Shown here piece after piece: positions 1-5,856 of a stretch of 10,778 bases of DNA. Origin of the DNA: Parafilimonas sp. (GTDB lineage: Bacteria; Bacteroidota; Bacteroidia; Chitinophagales; Chitinophagaceae). The stretch lies in the NCBI GenBank assembly GCA_025927795.1, contig JAICKT010000138.1, forward strand, positions 1 to 10,778, written 5' to 3'. A program made the position numbers and the translations under genes. The notes below the pieces were generated by a model, which saw only the letters and a program-made list of their open reading frames with translations, was not told where the DNA came from and ran no database searches. How positions within the stretch are numbered: position 1 is the first letter of the stretch; every line of letters begins with the position of its first letter.

Positions 1-15
1 TTCACGGGAATGACG
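1..15 (-). repeat. Dispersed repeat A, left copy (cut by window edge)
   Basis: Bases 1-15 read TTCACGGGAATGACG and are the exact reverse complement of bases 1436-1450. The right copy continues into a perfect hairpin; here the other arm would lie outside the window. Short GTCATTCCCG-type palindromes of this kind are common dispersed repeats in bacterial genomes (general knowledge). No gene overlaps it. Confidence 0.6.
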
Positions 16-54
16 ACGATGCGGTTGTGTTTTATATAACAGTTTTATTAAGTA

Positions 55-109
55 GAGATTGCCACGTCGCAGCTAAACACAAGCCTGCGCTTTGCTCCTC
101 GCAATGACG
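55..109 (-). repeat. Dispersed repeat B, REP/MITE-like element
   Basis: The segment starts with GATTGCCACGTCGC and ends with GCTCCTCGCAATGACG. On the minus strand it begins CGTCATTGCGAGGAGC and ends GCGACGTGGCAATC, so its two ends are imperfect inverted repeats (ATTGC followed by a GC-rich stretch). It is richer in G+C than its surroundings. A shorter, inverted copy of its outer end (cgtcactgcgaggagc) lies at 1391-1406. No coding content is visible. It resembles a non-autonomous palindromic repeat element; mobility is inferred. Confidence 0.5.
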
Positions 110-204
110 TATAACAGGCTGTGTTTTTATTTGCAACATCAGCCATTGGAATTAAGAAACTCTATTCAGCAGAACTTTACGTTACGTCTGATTTTTCAAT
201 TTTT

Positions 205-274
205 GGGTACATACAAGAAAGTATATGTACCCGTTTCTGCGTTTTTAGGTACATATAAAGGTTGTTATGTACCC
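205..274. repeat. Two tandem 42-bp units, each a GGGTACATA palindrome
   Basis: Unit 1 (205-232) runs GGGTACATAC to GTATATGTACCC, and unit 2 (247-274) runs AGGTACATAT to TTATGTACCC. Each is a 28-bp inverted repeat with a short loop, and the units start exactly 42 bp apart. They lie just past the stop codon of the broken Fic gene, the second ending four bases before it. The array may be transcribed as two hairpins and end that transcript, or it may be an inserted repeat that removed the gene's 3' end. The 42-bp period keeps one frame open on the plus strand, but that open frame shows no sign of being a gene. Confidence 0.7.
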
Positions 275-278
275 AATT

Positions 279-1276
279 TTAATTTCTTGTTGCTGTAAGT
301 TGATTTAGATATTTCGCAGCAGTTTTTCTTTTTACCGTAAGGTCGCGTTCTAAAAATTCTATTTTAGTATAGGGATGCTTAAATAAATTATTGAGTAAAT
401 CCTGGCTATAGATTTTTGGTAATTCAGTACGAATACGATTTTTATATTCCTGCATTAATTTTTTAATTCCTTCTATGATATATAATGTTTGTTTCGCAGT
501 TTCCTCAACACCTTTTAACATATACAAAATCCATGGCTCCCAATTTCCATCTTTTCTTACCTGCTGCAATAGTTTATAATAATCTGCTTTGTACTGAATA
601 ATGTAACGGCTAAGATATAAGATGGGCAGCGTTAATAAATCTTCTTTTACAAGGTATAATATATTAATTATTCTTCCTGTTCTTCCGTTGCCGTCATAAA
701 AGGGGTGGATGGTTTCAAACCGATGATGAACGATTGCCATTTTAATTAAAGCATCTATATCACTCATTTCTTCATCGTTCATAAATGCAACAAGATTATC
801 CATTAAATTTTTAATTGAATCATAATCCTGTGGTGGTGTGTAAACCGTTTCACCGGTACGGTCATTAATTAAAGCAGTGCCGGGCAAACGTCGATAACCA
901 GCATCATTTTGTTCTAAATGTTTTTGAATGTTTAAAATAGTATTGTGTGTATCACTTTTCTTGTGCGTACTTCTGCAAAACCTTCTTTTAAAGTTTCAGC
1001 ATAACGACTTACTTCTTTAGCAGACGCATTATTAAAATAGGCTTCAAACAATTGTGCTTTATATAATTCATCATGCGTTGTAATAATATTTTCAATGGCA
1101 GAACTTTCTTTAGCTTCCTGTAAAGCAAGTGTGTTAATCAGAATATTTTCGTTTGGAATAGCAGCACATCTTCCATTTAATAAAGCGAGGTAACGATGCG
1201 CTGCACTTAATTGCTTTAATACAGCTTTCGTTTCTATTTCCGATGATGGAGGTAATAATTCTATATTAAACTGCAT
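279..1276 (-). pseudogene. Fic-family AMP-transferase-like protein, frameshifted and C-terminally truncated
   Basis: The first part (start ATG 1274-1276) encodes an N-terminal Fic_N region with the inhibitory-helix motif SSAIEN (S/T-x-x-x-E-N), and runs to RTRKVIHT before an early stop at 932. The rest continues in another frame: NTILNIQKHLEQNDAGYRRL, then a flap region TGETVYTPP and an intact catalytic motif HPFYDGNGRTGR. Restoring one base in the TT run at 943-944 (AA on the coding strand) gives ...VIHTNTILNIQ..., which fits the family better than any other repair. Fic enzymes transfer AMP or another nucleotide to target hydroxyls, and the glutamate of the inhibitory motif blocks ATP binding (family knowledge). 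The C-terminus stops at KYLNQLTATRN, in the middle of the usual winged-helix region, so tens of residues appear to be missing. TTG at 885-887 is a possible but unconvincing restart. Probably non-functional unless the frameshift is a sequencing error. Confidence 0.85.
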
Positions 1277-1390
1277 GCAAGTAATTATTTACTCAAGCCA
1301 TTTTTGAAATCATTGTTTTGAGTTGTCGTAAAGATAAATATTAGCTGTTGGCTTTTGGCTGTTAGCCTTTAGCGTTATGCACATTTAACG

Positions 1391-1406
1391 CGTCACTGCG
1401 AGGAGC
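1391..1406 (+). repeat. Dispersed repeat B, right partial copy
   Basis: Bases 1391-1406 (CGTCACTGCGAGGAGC) match the reverse complement of 94-109 with one mismatch. Only the outer end is recognisable; the GCGACGTGGCAATC end seen at 55-68 is absent here. Its orientation is opposite to the left copy. Confidence 0.5.
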
Positions 1407-1435
1407 TTTTATGAAAACCAAACAAACAATGCGAC

Positions 1436-1459
1436 CGTCATTCCCGTGAAAACGGGAAT
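1436..1459 (+). repeat. Dispersed repeat A, right copy, perfect hairpin
   Basis: ATTCCCGT (1440-1447) pairs perfectly with ACGGGAAT (1452-1459) across a GAAA tetraloop. The preceding CGTC extends the match with the left-edge copy (1-15, inverted). No run of T follows closely enough to call it an ordinary intrinsic terminator; it looks like a dispersed palindrome. Confidence 0.6.
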
Positions 1460-1560
1460 CCCTTGATTATGAAAACAAATTAATTTCTCACTTACAACCT
1501 ACAACTTAAACGTATAACTTTTTTTGTTTGGGGCTCTCATCGTTCATCTCTTTATTCAGT

Positions 1561-1642
1561 TGCAGTTCCGGCTATCCATTACAAGTCCGGCACAAAGCCA
1601 GCACACAGATGCTTCCCCGTGCTTTTCATTACTATCCGGCAG
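1561..1642. repeat. GC-richer element with two direct CATTAC...TCCGGC repeats
   Basis: CATTACAAGTCCGGC (1577-1591) recurs as CATTACTATCCGGC (1627-1640), 50 bp apart; a third related piece, CCGGCTATCC, is at 1568-1577. The segment is clearly richer in G+C than the flanking DNA and stops about 20 bp before the AT-rich operon begins. It has no coding potential that I can see. It may be a dispersed repeat or the boundary of an acquired segment; this is inferred only from position and composition. Confidence 0.4.
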
Positions 1643-1662
1643 CCTTTGAATTGAAAAATATA

Positions 1663-1721
1663 TGTCAACAAAGTTAAAAAATTTGGTTGACAAAATAAAA
1701 AAATTATATAATTTTGTCAAC
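1663..1721. promoter_or_regulatory. Three GTTGACA boxes, likely operator for the XRE regulator
   Basis: TGTCAAC occurs at 1663-1669 and 1715-1721 (both followed by AA), and its reverse complement GTTGACA at 1686-1692. The last two form a perfect inverted repeat, GTTGACAAAAT (1686-1696) and ATTTTGTCAAC (1711-1721), around a 14-base AT spacer. This palindrome spans both promoter elements of the operon, so a protein bound there would block RNA polymerase. The obvious candidate is the HTH protein encoded immediately downstream; autorepression is inferred. Confidence 0.6.
1687..1716 (+). promoter_or_regulatory. Bacteroidota-type promoter of the four-gene operon
   Basis: TTG (1687-1689) and TAATTTTG (1709-1716) are separated by exactly 19 bases, matching the Bacteroidota -33 TTG and -7 TAnnTTTG pattern. 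Transcription would start near 1722-1724, about ten bases ahead of the ATG at 1734. This argues against translation from the upstream ATG at 1662, which would lie outside the transcript. Confidence 0.6.
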
Positions 1722-1733
1722 AATACAATAAAA

Positions 1734-2807
1734 ATGGAAACTCAATCTCAAAATAATTTTGGCAATAGATTAAAGCTTGCAAGAAAGTACGCAGGTTTAT
1801 CTATGCAAGAACTTGCCGATGCTTTAAATAATAAAATTTCTAAACAAGCACTCGGAAAATATGAGTTAGGGTTAATGAACCCATCAAGTGATGTATTACT
1901 TTCTATATCAAAAGCGCTTAATCTAAAACCAGATTATTTCACTAAGAAAAAACAAGTTGAACTCGGCGAAGTTTTATTTCGAAAAGTTGCAAGTCTTCCA
2001 AAAAAAGCAGAAGAATCTATTATTGAAAGAGTGAGAGATTATATTGAACGCTATTTAGAAATTGAGCATATCTTAAATATTCATACGGTATTTAAAAATC
2101 CACTTAAAGGGGTTAAAATAAAAACCAAGCACGATGTTGAAGAAGCAGCGAATAAACTAAGAAAAGATTGGAATTTAGGAACTGCGCCTATATCTAACAT
2201 AGTTGAAATGTTAGAATTGAAAGGCATCAAAGTAATATTGATAGATGATGTTGACCAAATCGACGGGCTTGCGGTATTCACTTCATCAGGCATTCCGGTC
2301 GTTGTTGTGAATACTAAAGGAAAGTCAACTGAAAGAATTCGTTTTACTATAATTCATGAACTGGCACATTTACTTTTAGATTTATCAGATGAGATTACTA
2401 ATCCAAAAGAGGTAGAAAAATACTGCCATTTTTTTTCAAGTTGTTTACTTCTTCCAACTGAAATTTTATTAAAAATGATTGGAAGTTCAAAAAGAAGTTA
2501 TATATATATCAATGAGTTGATTCCGATAAAAGAATACGCAGGCATTTCAATCCGTGCAATAGTTCACAGATTAAAAGAACTTGGCGTAATAACTGACAAC
2601 TATTATCAACGCTGGATGATTTGGCTTAGCAAACATTATGGACAGAAGGAAGAACCTGGAAAATATATTGGTGACGAGAAGTCGAAATTGTTTGACCAAT
2701 TGATAAATCGTGCTTTAGCAGAAGAGTTAATAAGTTTAAGCAAGGCAGCAGCTCTTTGGAATGTCAGCATTAATCAATTAAGAAAAGGTTATACGGGTGT
2801 CAAGTAA
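1734..2807 (+). CDS. XRE-family HTH / ImmA-IrrE-like metallopeptidase
   Basis: From the ATG at 1734 the protein has 357 residues. Residues about 10-70 form an XRE helix-turn-helix (GNRLKLARKYAGLSMQELAD ... ISKQALGKYE). The C-terminal half carries an ImmA/IrrE (COG2856) zinc-peptidase domain: HELAH at about 208-212, with a likely third ligand E228 in EKYCHFFSSCLLLP. In known relatives such a domain cleaves a repressor or partner protein after a stress signal. Here DNA binding and protease are fused, so the protein could repress its own operon and be inactivated by self- or trans-cleavage (inference). An in-frame ATG at 1662 would add 24 residues, but it lies upstream of the predicted promoter and inside an operator box, so I prefer 1734. 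It overlaps the next gene by 11 bases. Base composition is clearly more AT-rich than the genes at the right of the window. Confidence 0.88.
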   Translation: METQSQNNFGNRLKLARKYAGLSMQELADALNNKISKQALGKYELGLMNPSSDVLLSISKALNLKPDYFTKKKQVELGEVLFRKVASLPKKAEESIIERVRDYIERYLEIEHILNIHTVFKNPLKGVKIKTKHDVEEAANKLRKDWNLGTAPISNIVEMLELKGIKVILIDDVDQIDGLAVFTSSGIPVVVVNTKGKSTERIRFTIIHELAHLLLDLSDEITNPKEVEKYCHFFSSCLLLPTEILLKMIGSSKRSYIYINELIPIKEYAGISIRAIVHRLKELGVITDNYYQRWMIWLSKHYGQKEEPGKYIGDEKSKLFDQLINRALAEELISLSKAAALWNVSINQLRKGYTGVK

Positions 2808-3300
2808 AAGCGAAATAGTAATAAAAGATTCATGCATTTTGTTTGACCTTGTTGAATTAAATCTTATCCAACATTTTTTTCAACTTGAAATTATTGCTTT
2901 TACTACACCTCAGGTTATAGAAGAAATTAATGATGATGAACAATGGAAAATAATTGAGGCGTATATTATAAATGGTAAACTAAATATTGATAGACTTGGT
3001 GCGTACGAAGACATTACAGAAATCGAAAATCAATATGCCGCTTTAAGCTTTACCGATAGCTCCGTATTAGAATTGGCAATAAGAAAAAAAGCTGTATTAC
3101 TAACTTCTGACGGCAGCTTGAGAAAAATATCAATCACCAAGCAAGTACCGGTGCGTGGATTATTATGGATAATTGAAGAATTAAGTTTAAGAAATATTAT
3201 TACCGTTGAGTCGGCTATTGAAAAATTAAATGCTTACAGCGAAGTCAATGTAAGAGCGCCAATAAAAGAAATTCAAAACTTAATAAAGAAGTTACAGTAA
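2797..3300 (+). CDS. PIN-like domain protein, putative nuclease
   Basis: The 167-residue protein starts with GTG inside the 3' end of the upstream gene, so the two are probably translationally coupled. It has the pattern of a PIN-fold nuclease: VIKDSCILFDL (D11), PQVIEEI (E42/E43), LSFTDSSVLELA (D87) and LLTSDGSLRK (D105), giving the acidic set expected to bind Mg2+ or Mn2+. PIN proteins are commonly RNases and often act as toxins held in check by a partner (family knowledge). Here the neighbour with HTH and ImmA domains is the natural antitoxin or regulator candidate, as in other HTH-ImmA/PIN pairs. I see no recognised specific family, membrane segment or signal peptide. The stop codon shares one base with the start of the radical SAM gene. 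Confidence 0.72.
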   Translation: MSSKSEIVIKDSCILFDLVELNLIQHFFQLEIIAFTTPQVIEEINDDEQWKIIEAYIINGKLNIDRLGAYEDITEIENQYAALSFTDSSVLELAIRKKAVLLTSDGSLRKISITKQVPVRGLLWIIEELSLRNIITVESAIEKLNAYSEVNVRAPIKEIQNLIKKLQ

Positions 3301-4673
3301 TGAAAGTTTTAATTATCAATTCACCATTATTCCGTCATACAAATAAATTGTATGATGAAGATTCATTGCCGCCAATTGGATTAGGCTACATTGCTACAAT
3401 ACTTCAACAAAATAATATTGATGTTAATCTAATTGATGCTGTCGCTGAAAAAATTCCTTTAAATGAGTTAGTTGAAAATATAAACACAGAAAAGCCAGAT
3501 TTTATAGCAAGCAACATCTTTACAACAAACTATGATTTGGTAAAAGATTTGATTGAATCAATTAATTACAAAGCGCACATAATCATTGGTGGCTTATCAA
3601 CAAAAGAGCTTTATAAAAAAATTCTTCATTGGAAAACTAAAAACAAAATTGATATTGTTACAGGCGATGGTGAATTTATAACTCTTGCAATTGTAACTGA
3701 CACACTAAAAGATGAACCAGTTATAAAAGCAACCAATCGCAGAGTATTCCAAGTAAATAACAGTTCAAATTATATAGTAAATGATATTTCAAATGTTCCA
3801 TTAAGCCGTGACTTCTTTGTGAATGAACCTGTACAGCATCCTTTAGGTTTTTTAGAAGCTAATATCGTTACAAGCAGAGGATGTATATATAATTGCACTT
3901 TTTGTGCTGCTGCAAGGTCCCTGAATGAAGATTATCCCATAAGAGAAAAAAATGAATTATCAATCATCAAAGAGTTAAACGATATAAAGGAAAAATATCC
4001 GTTAGTTAATTCAATAAGAGTTTTAGATGATTTGTTTTTAAAAACAAAAAAATCCGTACAAAAAGCAATAAATGTTTTTTCACATTTTGATTATAGTTGG
4101 CGTTCAATGGCACACGTTATGACCTTTAATACAGCAGATGATATTTTAATGGCTTCATTAAAGCAAAGTGGTTGCTTTGAATTGTTTATCGGCATTGAAT
4201 CTGGCTCACCAAAAATTTTATCTCAAATAAAGAAGACTAAGAATTTAGATACCATAATAAATAATATTTCAAAAGCATTTAGAGCAGGTATTAATATAAA
4301 AGGGTATTTCATATATGGATTTCCTAATGAAACCATTGAAGACATGGAAATGACTTACAGCCTGGCAGAAACATTAAAAAATATTGCTTTAGAAAACAAT
4401 GTAAATTTCAGAACAAGCGTATTTCAATACAGACCATATCATGCAACCCAAATTTATCATGACCTTGAAGCGCAAGGACGTGATTTAGAAGTTCAGCCAA
4501 TGCAGCCAGATGCAAATCTTTCAAGTTTAGTTGGTCGCTTGCAATTCAATTTTCATAATGGCAACTTTTCAAAAGTTGACAAAAAAATTATTGATTCATA
4601 TATTTACCGCACAATTAATCTTAATGGCGGTGAAATATTCTCCGGGCTTAACTCAATCAATAATTCCGTGTAG
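3300..4673 (+). CDS. Radical SAM protein with N-terminal cobalamin-binding-like domain
   Basis: The 457-residue protein begins with a Rossmann-like segment typical of B12-binding radical SAM enzymes (MKVLIINSPL ... LPPIGLGYIATIL, IIIGGLS, DIVTGDGE), about residues 1-150. No DxHxxG cobalamin base-off motif is visible, which is common in this class. The radical SAM core follows: CIYNCTFC at 195-202 (C195, C199, C202 for the 4Fe-4S cluster), VLDDLF at about 241-246, GIESGS at 298-303 and GYFIYGFPNET near 335-345. The substrate cannot be told; related enzymes methylate or rearrange unreactive carbons. ATG overlaps the stop of the PIN gene by one base, and the 3' end overlaps the glycosylase-like gene, so all four genes are probably made together. 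Pairing of a radical SAM protein with a UDG-superfamily protein is known from another family pair annotated as DNA modification/repair; whether this one is functionally similar is inference. Confidence 0.88.
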   Translation: MKVLIINSPLFRHTNKLYDEDSLPPIGLGYIATILQQNNIDVNLIDAVAEKIPLNELVENINTEKPDFIASNIFTTNYDLVKDLIESINYKAHIIIGGLSTKELYKKILHWKTKNKIDIVTGDGEFITLAIVTDTLKDEPVIKATNRRVFQVNNSSNYIVNDISNVPLSRDFFVNEPVQHPLGFLEANIVTSRGCIYNCTFCAAARSLNEDYPIREKNELSIIKELNDIKEKYPLVNSIRVLDDLFLKTKKSVQKAINVFSHFDYSWRSMAHVMTFNTADDILMASLKQSGCFELFIGIESGSPKILSQIKKTKNLDTIINNISKAFRAGINIKGYFIYGFPNETIEDMEMTYSLAETLKNIALENNVNFRTSVFQYRPYHATQIYHDLEAQGRDLEVQPMQPDANLSSLVGRLQFNFHNGNFSKVDKKIIDSYIYRTINLNGGEIFSGLNSINNSV

Positions 4674-5247
4674 AAAAAAATGTAAAGATTGTGGTTTATA
4701 TCTTAATCAACTTCCATTATTTGATAATTACAAACAATCGCAAATATTTTGGTTAGGGCTTTCTGCGGTTCAGGTTGCTGATGTAAAAACTAGTAAACCG
4801 TTATCATCTGAAACAGCTTCAGGTAAATTAATTTCAACGATTGAAGAGCCATATTTGCATCAACTTCAGTTTTATAAAACTAATTTAGTCAAATGCCTTC
4901 CTTTAAAAAATGAAAAGATTAGATATCCAATTCAAAACGAAATGGAAAAATGTTTTCCAAACCTTGAATCAGAAATCAAAGAACTGAAACCAACATTAGT
5001 ATTTTTATTGGGCAACCAAGTGTCAAACTTTATTGCAAAAAAATATTCAATAAAATTAGGAACACTTAGCAAAAACTTTAAGTACAAATCTTTCCTTGTT
5101 GATGGAATAACTTTCATCCCTATACATCATCCGTCATACATACTTGTCTATAAAAGGAAATGCTTGAAAAAATATATCTCGCAAATACAATCGCTTTTTA
5201 GCGTGGCTGTTATAAAATCATCATTAAAAAAGAAAAGAGTTGCATAG
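4624..5247 (+). CDS. Divergent 4Fe-4S uracil-DNA-glycosylase-superfamily protein
   Basis: From the ATG at 4624 the protein has 207 residues, the usual size for family 4 UDG-like proteins. Cysteines C20 and C23 (CKDC), C91 (NLVKC) and C110 (EMEKC) match the cluster cysteines of that family in order and rough spacing. TNLVKCLP corresponds to the usual N-V-V-K-C-R-P motif, ELKPTLVFLLGNQVSNFI to the K-P-x-x-I-x-x-L-G helix, and HHPSYIL at about 168-174 to the HPS leucine loop. The N-terminal catalytic loop is altered: GLSAVQVAD ... KPLSSETASGKLI replaces the GEAPG ... G-x-PFVG-x-x-G-x-LL pattern, so substrate or activity may differ from plain uracil removal. The start overlaps the radical SAM gene by 50 bases; GTG at 4630 is an alternative, and an upstream ATG at 4531 is unlikely because it would add 31 residues ahead of the conserved region. 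Confidence 0.75.
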   Translation: MAVKYSPGLTQSIIPCRKKCKDCGLYLNQLPLFDNYKQSQIFWLGLSAVQVADVKTSKPLSSETASGKLISTIEEPYLHQLQFYKTNLVKCLPLKNEKIRYPIQNEMEKCFPNLESEIKELKPTLVFLLGNQVSNFIAKKYSIKLGTLSKNFKYKSFLVDGITFIPIHHPSYILVYKRKCLKKYISQIQSLFSVAVIKSSLKKKRVA

Positions 5248-5262
5248 AATATTTGCTAAGGC

Positions 5263-5289
5263 TATTTAATAGCTAATATCTATTAAATA
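5263..5289. terminator. AT-rich palindrome after the four-gene operon
   Basis: TATTTAATAG (5263-5272) and CTATTAAATA (5280-5289) form a perfect 10-bp inverted repeat with a 7-base loop, 15 bases past the stop of the glycosylase-like gene. The stem is nearly all A/T and no clean T run follows, so termination would be weak. It could instead be a protein-binding site for the promoter that follows about 28 bp downstream. Confidence 0.35.
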
Positions 5290-5316
5290 TTTATACTCCT
5301 GCTTTTCATATAGCAG

Positions 5317-5331
5317 TGGCACACAAATTGC
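5317..5331 (+). promoter_or_regulatory. Candidate sigma-54 (-24/-12) promoter
   Basis: TGGCAC (5317-5322) and TTGC (5328-5331) are separated so that the GG and GC dinucleotides lie exactly 10 bases apart, as sigma-54 requires; the match to TGGCAC-N5-TTGC is complete. Transcription would start near 5343, leaving a leader of about 30 bases to the ATG at 5373. Sigma-54 promoters need an enhancer-binding activator, so the LEA-like gene would be switched on by a specific signal. I see no activator gene in the window. Confidence 0.55.
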
Positions 5332-5372
5332 CCTACCATACATGAATTATTTATTCACTTAAAAAATAAATT

Positions 5373-5723
5373 ATGTCAAACACTAATGAAAGCCTTGGTA
5401 ATAAAATCGCAGACACTGTTGATGATGCGGGTACCACAATAAAAAATACAGTGAAAGATGTAAAAACAAATGCAGAGAACAAATCAAGATCTGCAGACAA
5501 TGAAGCGAACAAAACCACTAACGATGTAAAAGCAGAAACAGGAAACATTTTTGATAAAGCCGGAGCCGCAATTAAAAACACAGTTGGTGATATAAAAACA
5601 AACTCAAAAAATGCGGCTAATACTGCCCAAAATGAGTCAGAAAAAACAGCCAACAATTTAAACAACGAAGCAAAGAAAGCAGCAAGAGACGAAAGAGACG
5701 AAGAATATAAAAACAATATTTAA
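5373..5723 (+). CDS. LEA-like hydrophilic repeat protein, probable stress protein
   Basis: The 116-residue protein is built almost entirely of A, N, K, T, D and E, with one methionine, no cysteine, tryptophan or long hydrophobic stretch. It holds an internal duplication with a 45-residue period: AGTTIKNTVKDVKTN at about 19-33 and AGAAIKNTVGDIKTN at about 64-78, each followed by an alanine/asparagine/lysine-rich amphipathic stretch. This resembles LEA-like and CsbD/YtxH-type stress proteins, which are disordered in solution and fold to helices on drying or membranes (general knowledge). I cannot assign it to a named family. It has its own candidate sigma-54 promoter and a strong terminator, so it is a single-gene unit. 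Its last 108 bases recur at 6436-6543 with three substitutions. The long open frame on the opposite strand is a by-product of codon bias. Confidence 0.8.
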   Translation: MSNTNESLGNKIADTVDDAGTTIKNTVKDVKTNAENKSRSADNEANKTTNDVKAETGNIFDKAGAAIKNTVGDIKTNSKNAANTAQNESEKTANNLNNEAKKAARDERDEEYKNNI

Positions 5724-5775
5724 CCGTAACCTTTATACAAGAAGCCGGGACATTGTTCCCGGTTTTTTTGTTTAT
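5616..5775 (+). repeat. Direct repeat, copy 1: 3' end of LEA-like gene plus terminator
   Basis: The sequence from GCTAATACTGCCC through the stop codon and terminator recurs 820 bp downstream (6436-6597). The 108 coding bases align without gaps and with three differences; the non-coding 50 or so bases are similar but carry small insertions and changes. The two copies bracket the DUF433/DUF5615 gene pair. Confidence 0.9.
5744..5769 (+). terminator. Intrinsic terminator of the LEA-like gene
   Basis: CCGGGA (5745-5750) pairs with TCCCGG (5757-5762) across a short loop and is followed by seven T (5763-5769). It lies about 20 bases past the stop codon. Confidence 0.85.
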
Positions 5776-5856
5776 ATAATTTAGCTACAGGCACCATCAT
5801 TATTCAACTGCTAAAAAGAGCCCAAAGAAATCTTAACTTGCATATAAATTACTCTC

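Larger units (their letters stand above)
1277..1661. other. Non-coding stretch with several repeat fragments
   Basis: No credible gene is seen in these 385 bases. From left to right it holds the upstream region of the broken Fic gene, an imperfect TTAGCTGTTGGC / TTGGCTGTTAGCC tandem at about 1341-1372, the inverted partner of repeat B (1391-1406), the repeat A hairpin (1436-1459), a low-complexity stretch, and a GC-richer repeat element (about 1561-1642) just before the AT-rich operon. I could not identify a promoter for the Fic gene. Confidence 0.6.

Noticed and set aside
205..274. Start of a CRISPR array
   Set aside because: Only two units, each palindromic throughout, with no unique spacers of regular length and no cas genes.
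92..298. Open frame of 68 codons on the plus strand
   Set aside because: It is produced by the dispersed repeat and the two 42-bp palindromic units, and shows no protein family pattern.
1662..1733. Longer N-terminus for the XRE/ImmA protein
   Set aside because: The stretch contains the operator and promoter and encodes a lysine/asparagine-rich segment unlike a domain; ATG at 1734 sits at the right distance from the promoter.
4531..4623. Upstream start for the UDG-like protein
   Set aside because: It would add 31 residues without similarity to the family, deep inside the radical SAM gene; ATG at 4624 gives the normal length.
5301..5310. Second copy of the left-border element (shared GCTTTTCAT) at the right end of the operon
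   Set aside because: Only about nine bases agree with 1621-1629 and the TCCGGC part is missing; chance is enough in AT-rich DNA.
5351..5716. Hydrophobic 121-codon frame opposite the LEA-like gene
   Set aside because: It mirrors the LEA-like codons exactly (A/K/T/N-rich gives A/F/V/S-rich on the other strand), and the sense gene has a promoter, terminator and internal protein repeat.
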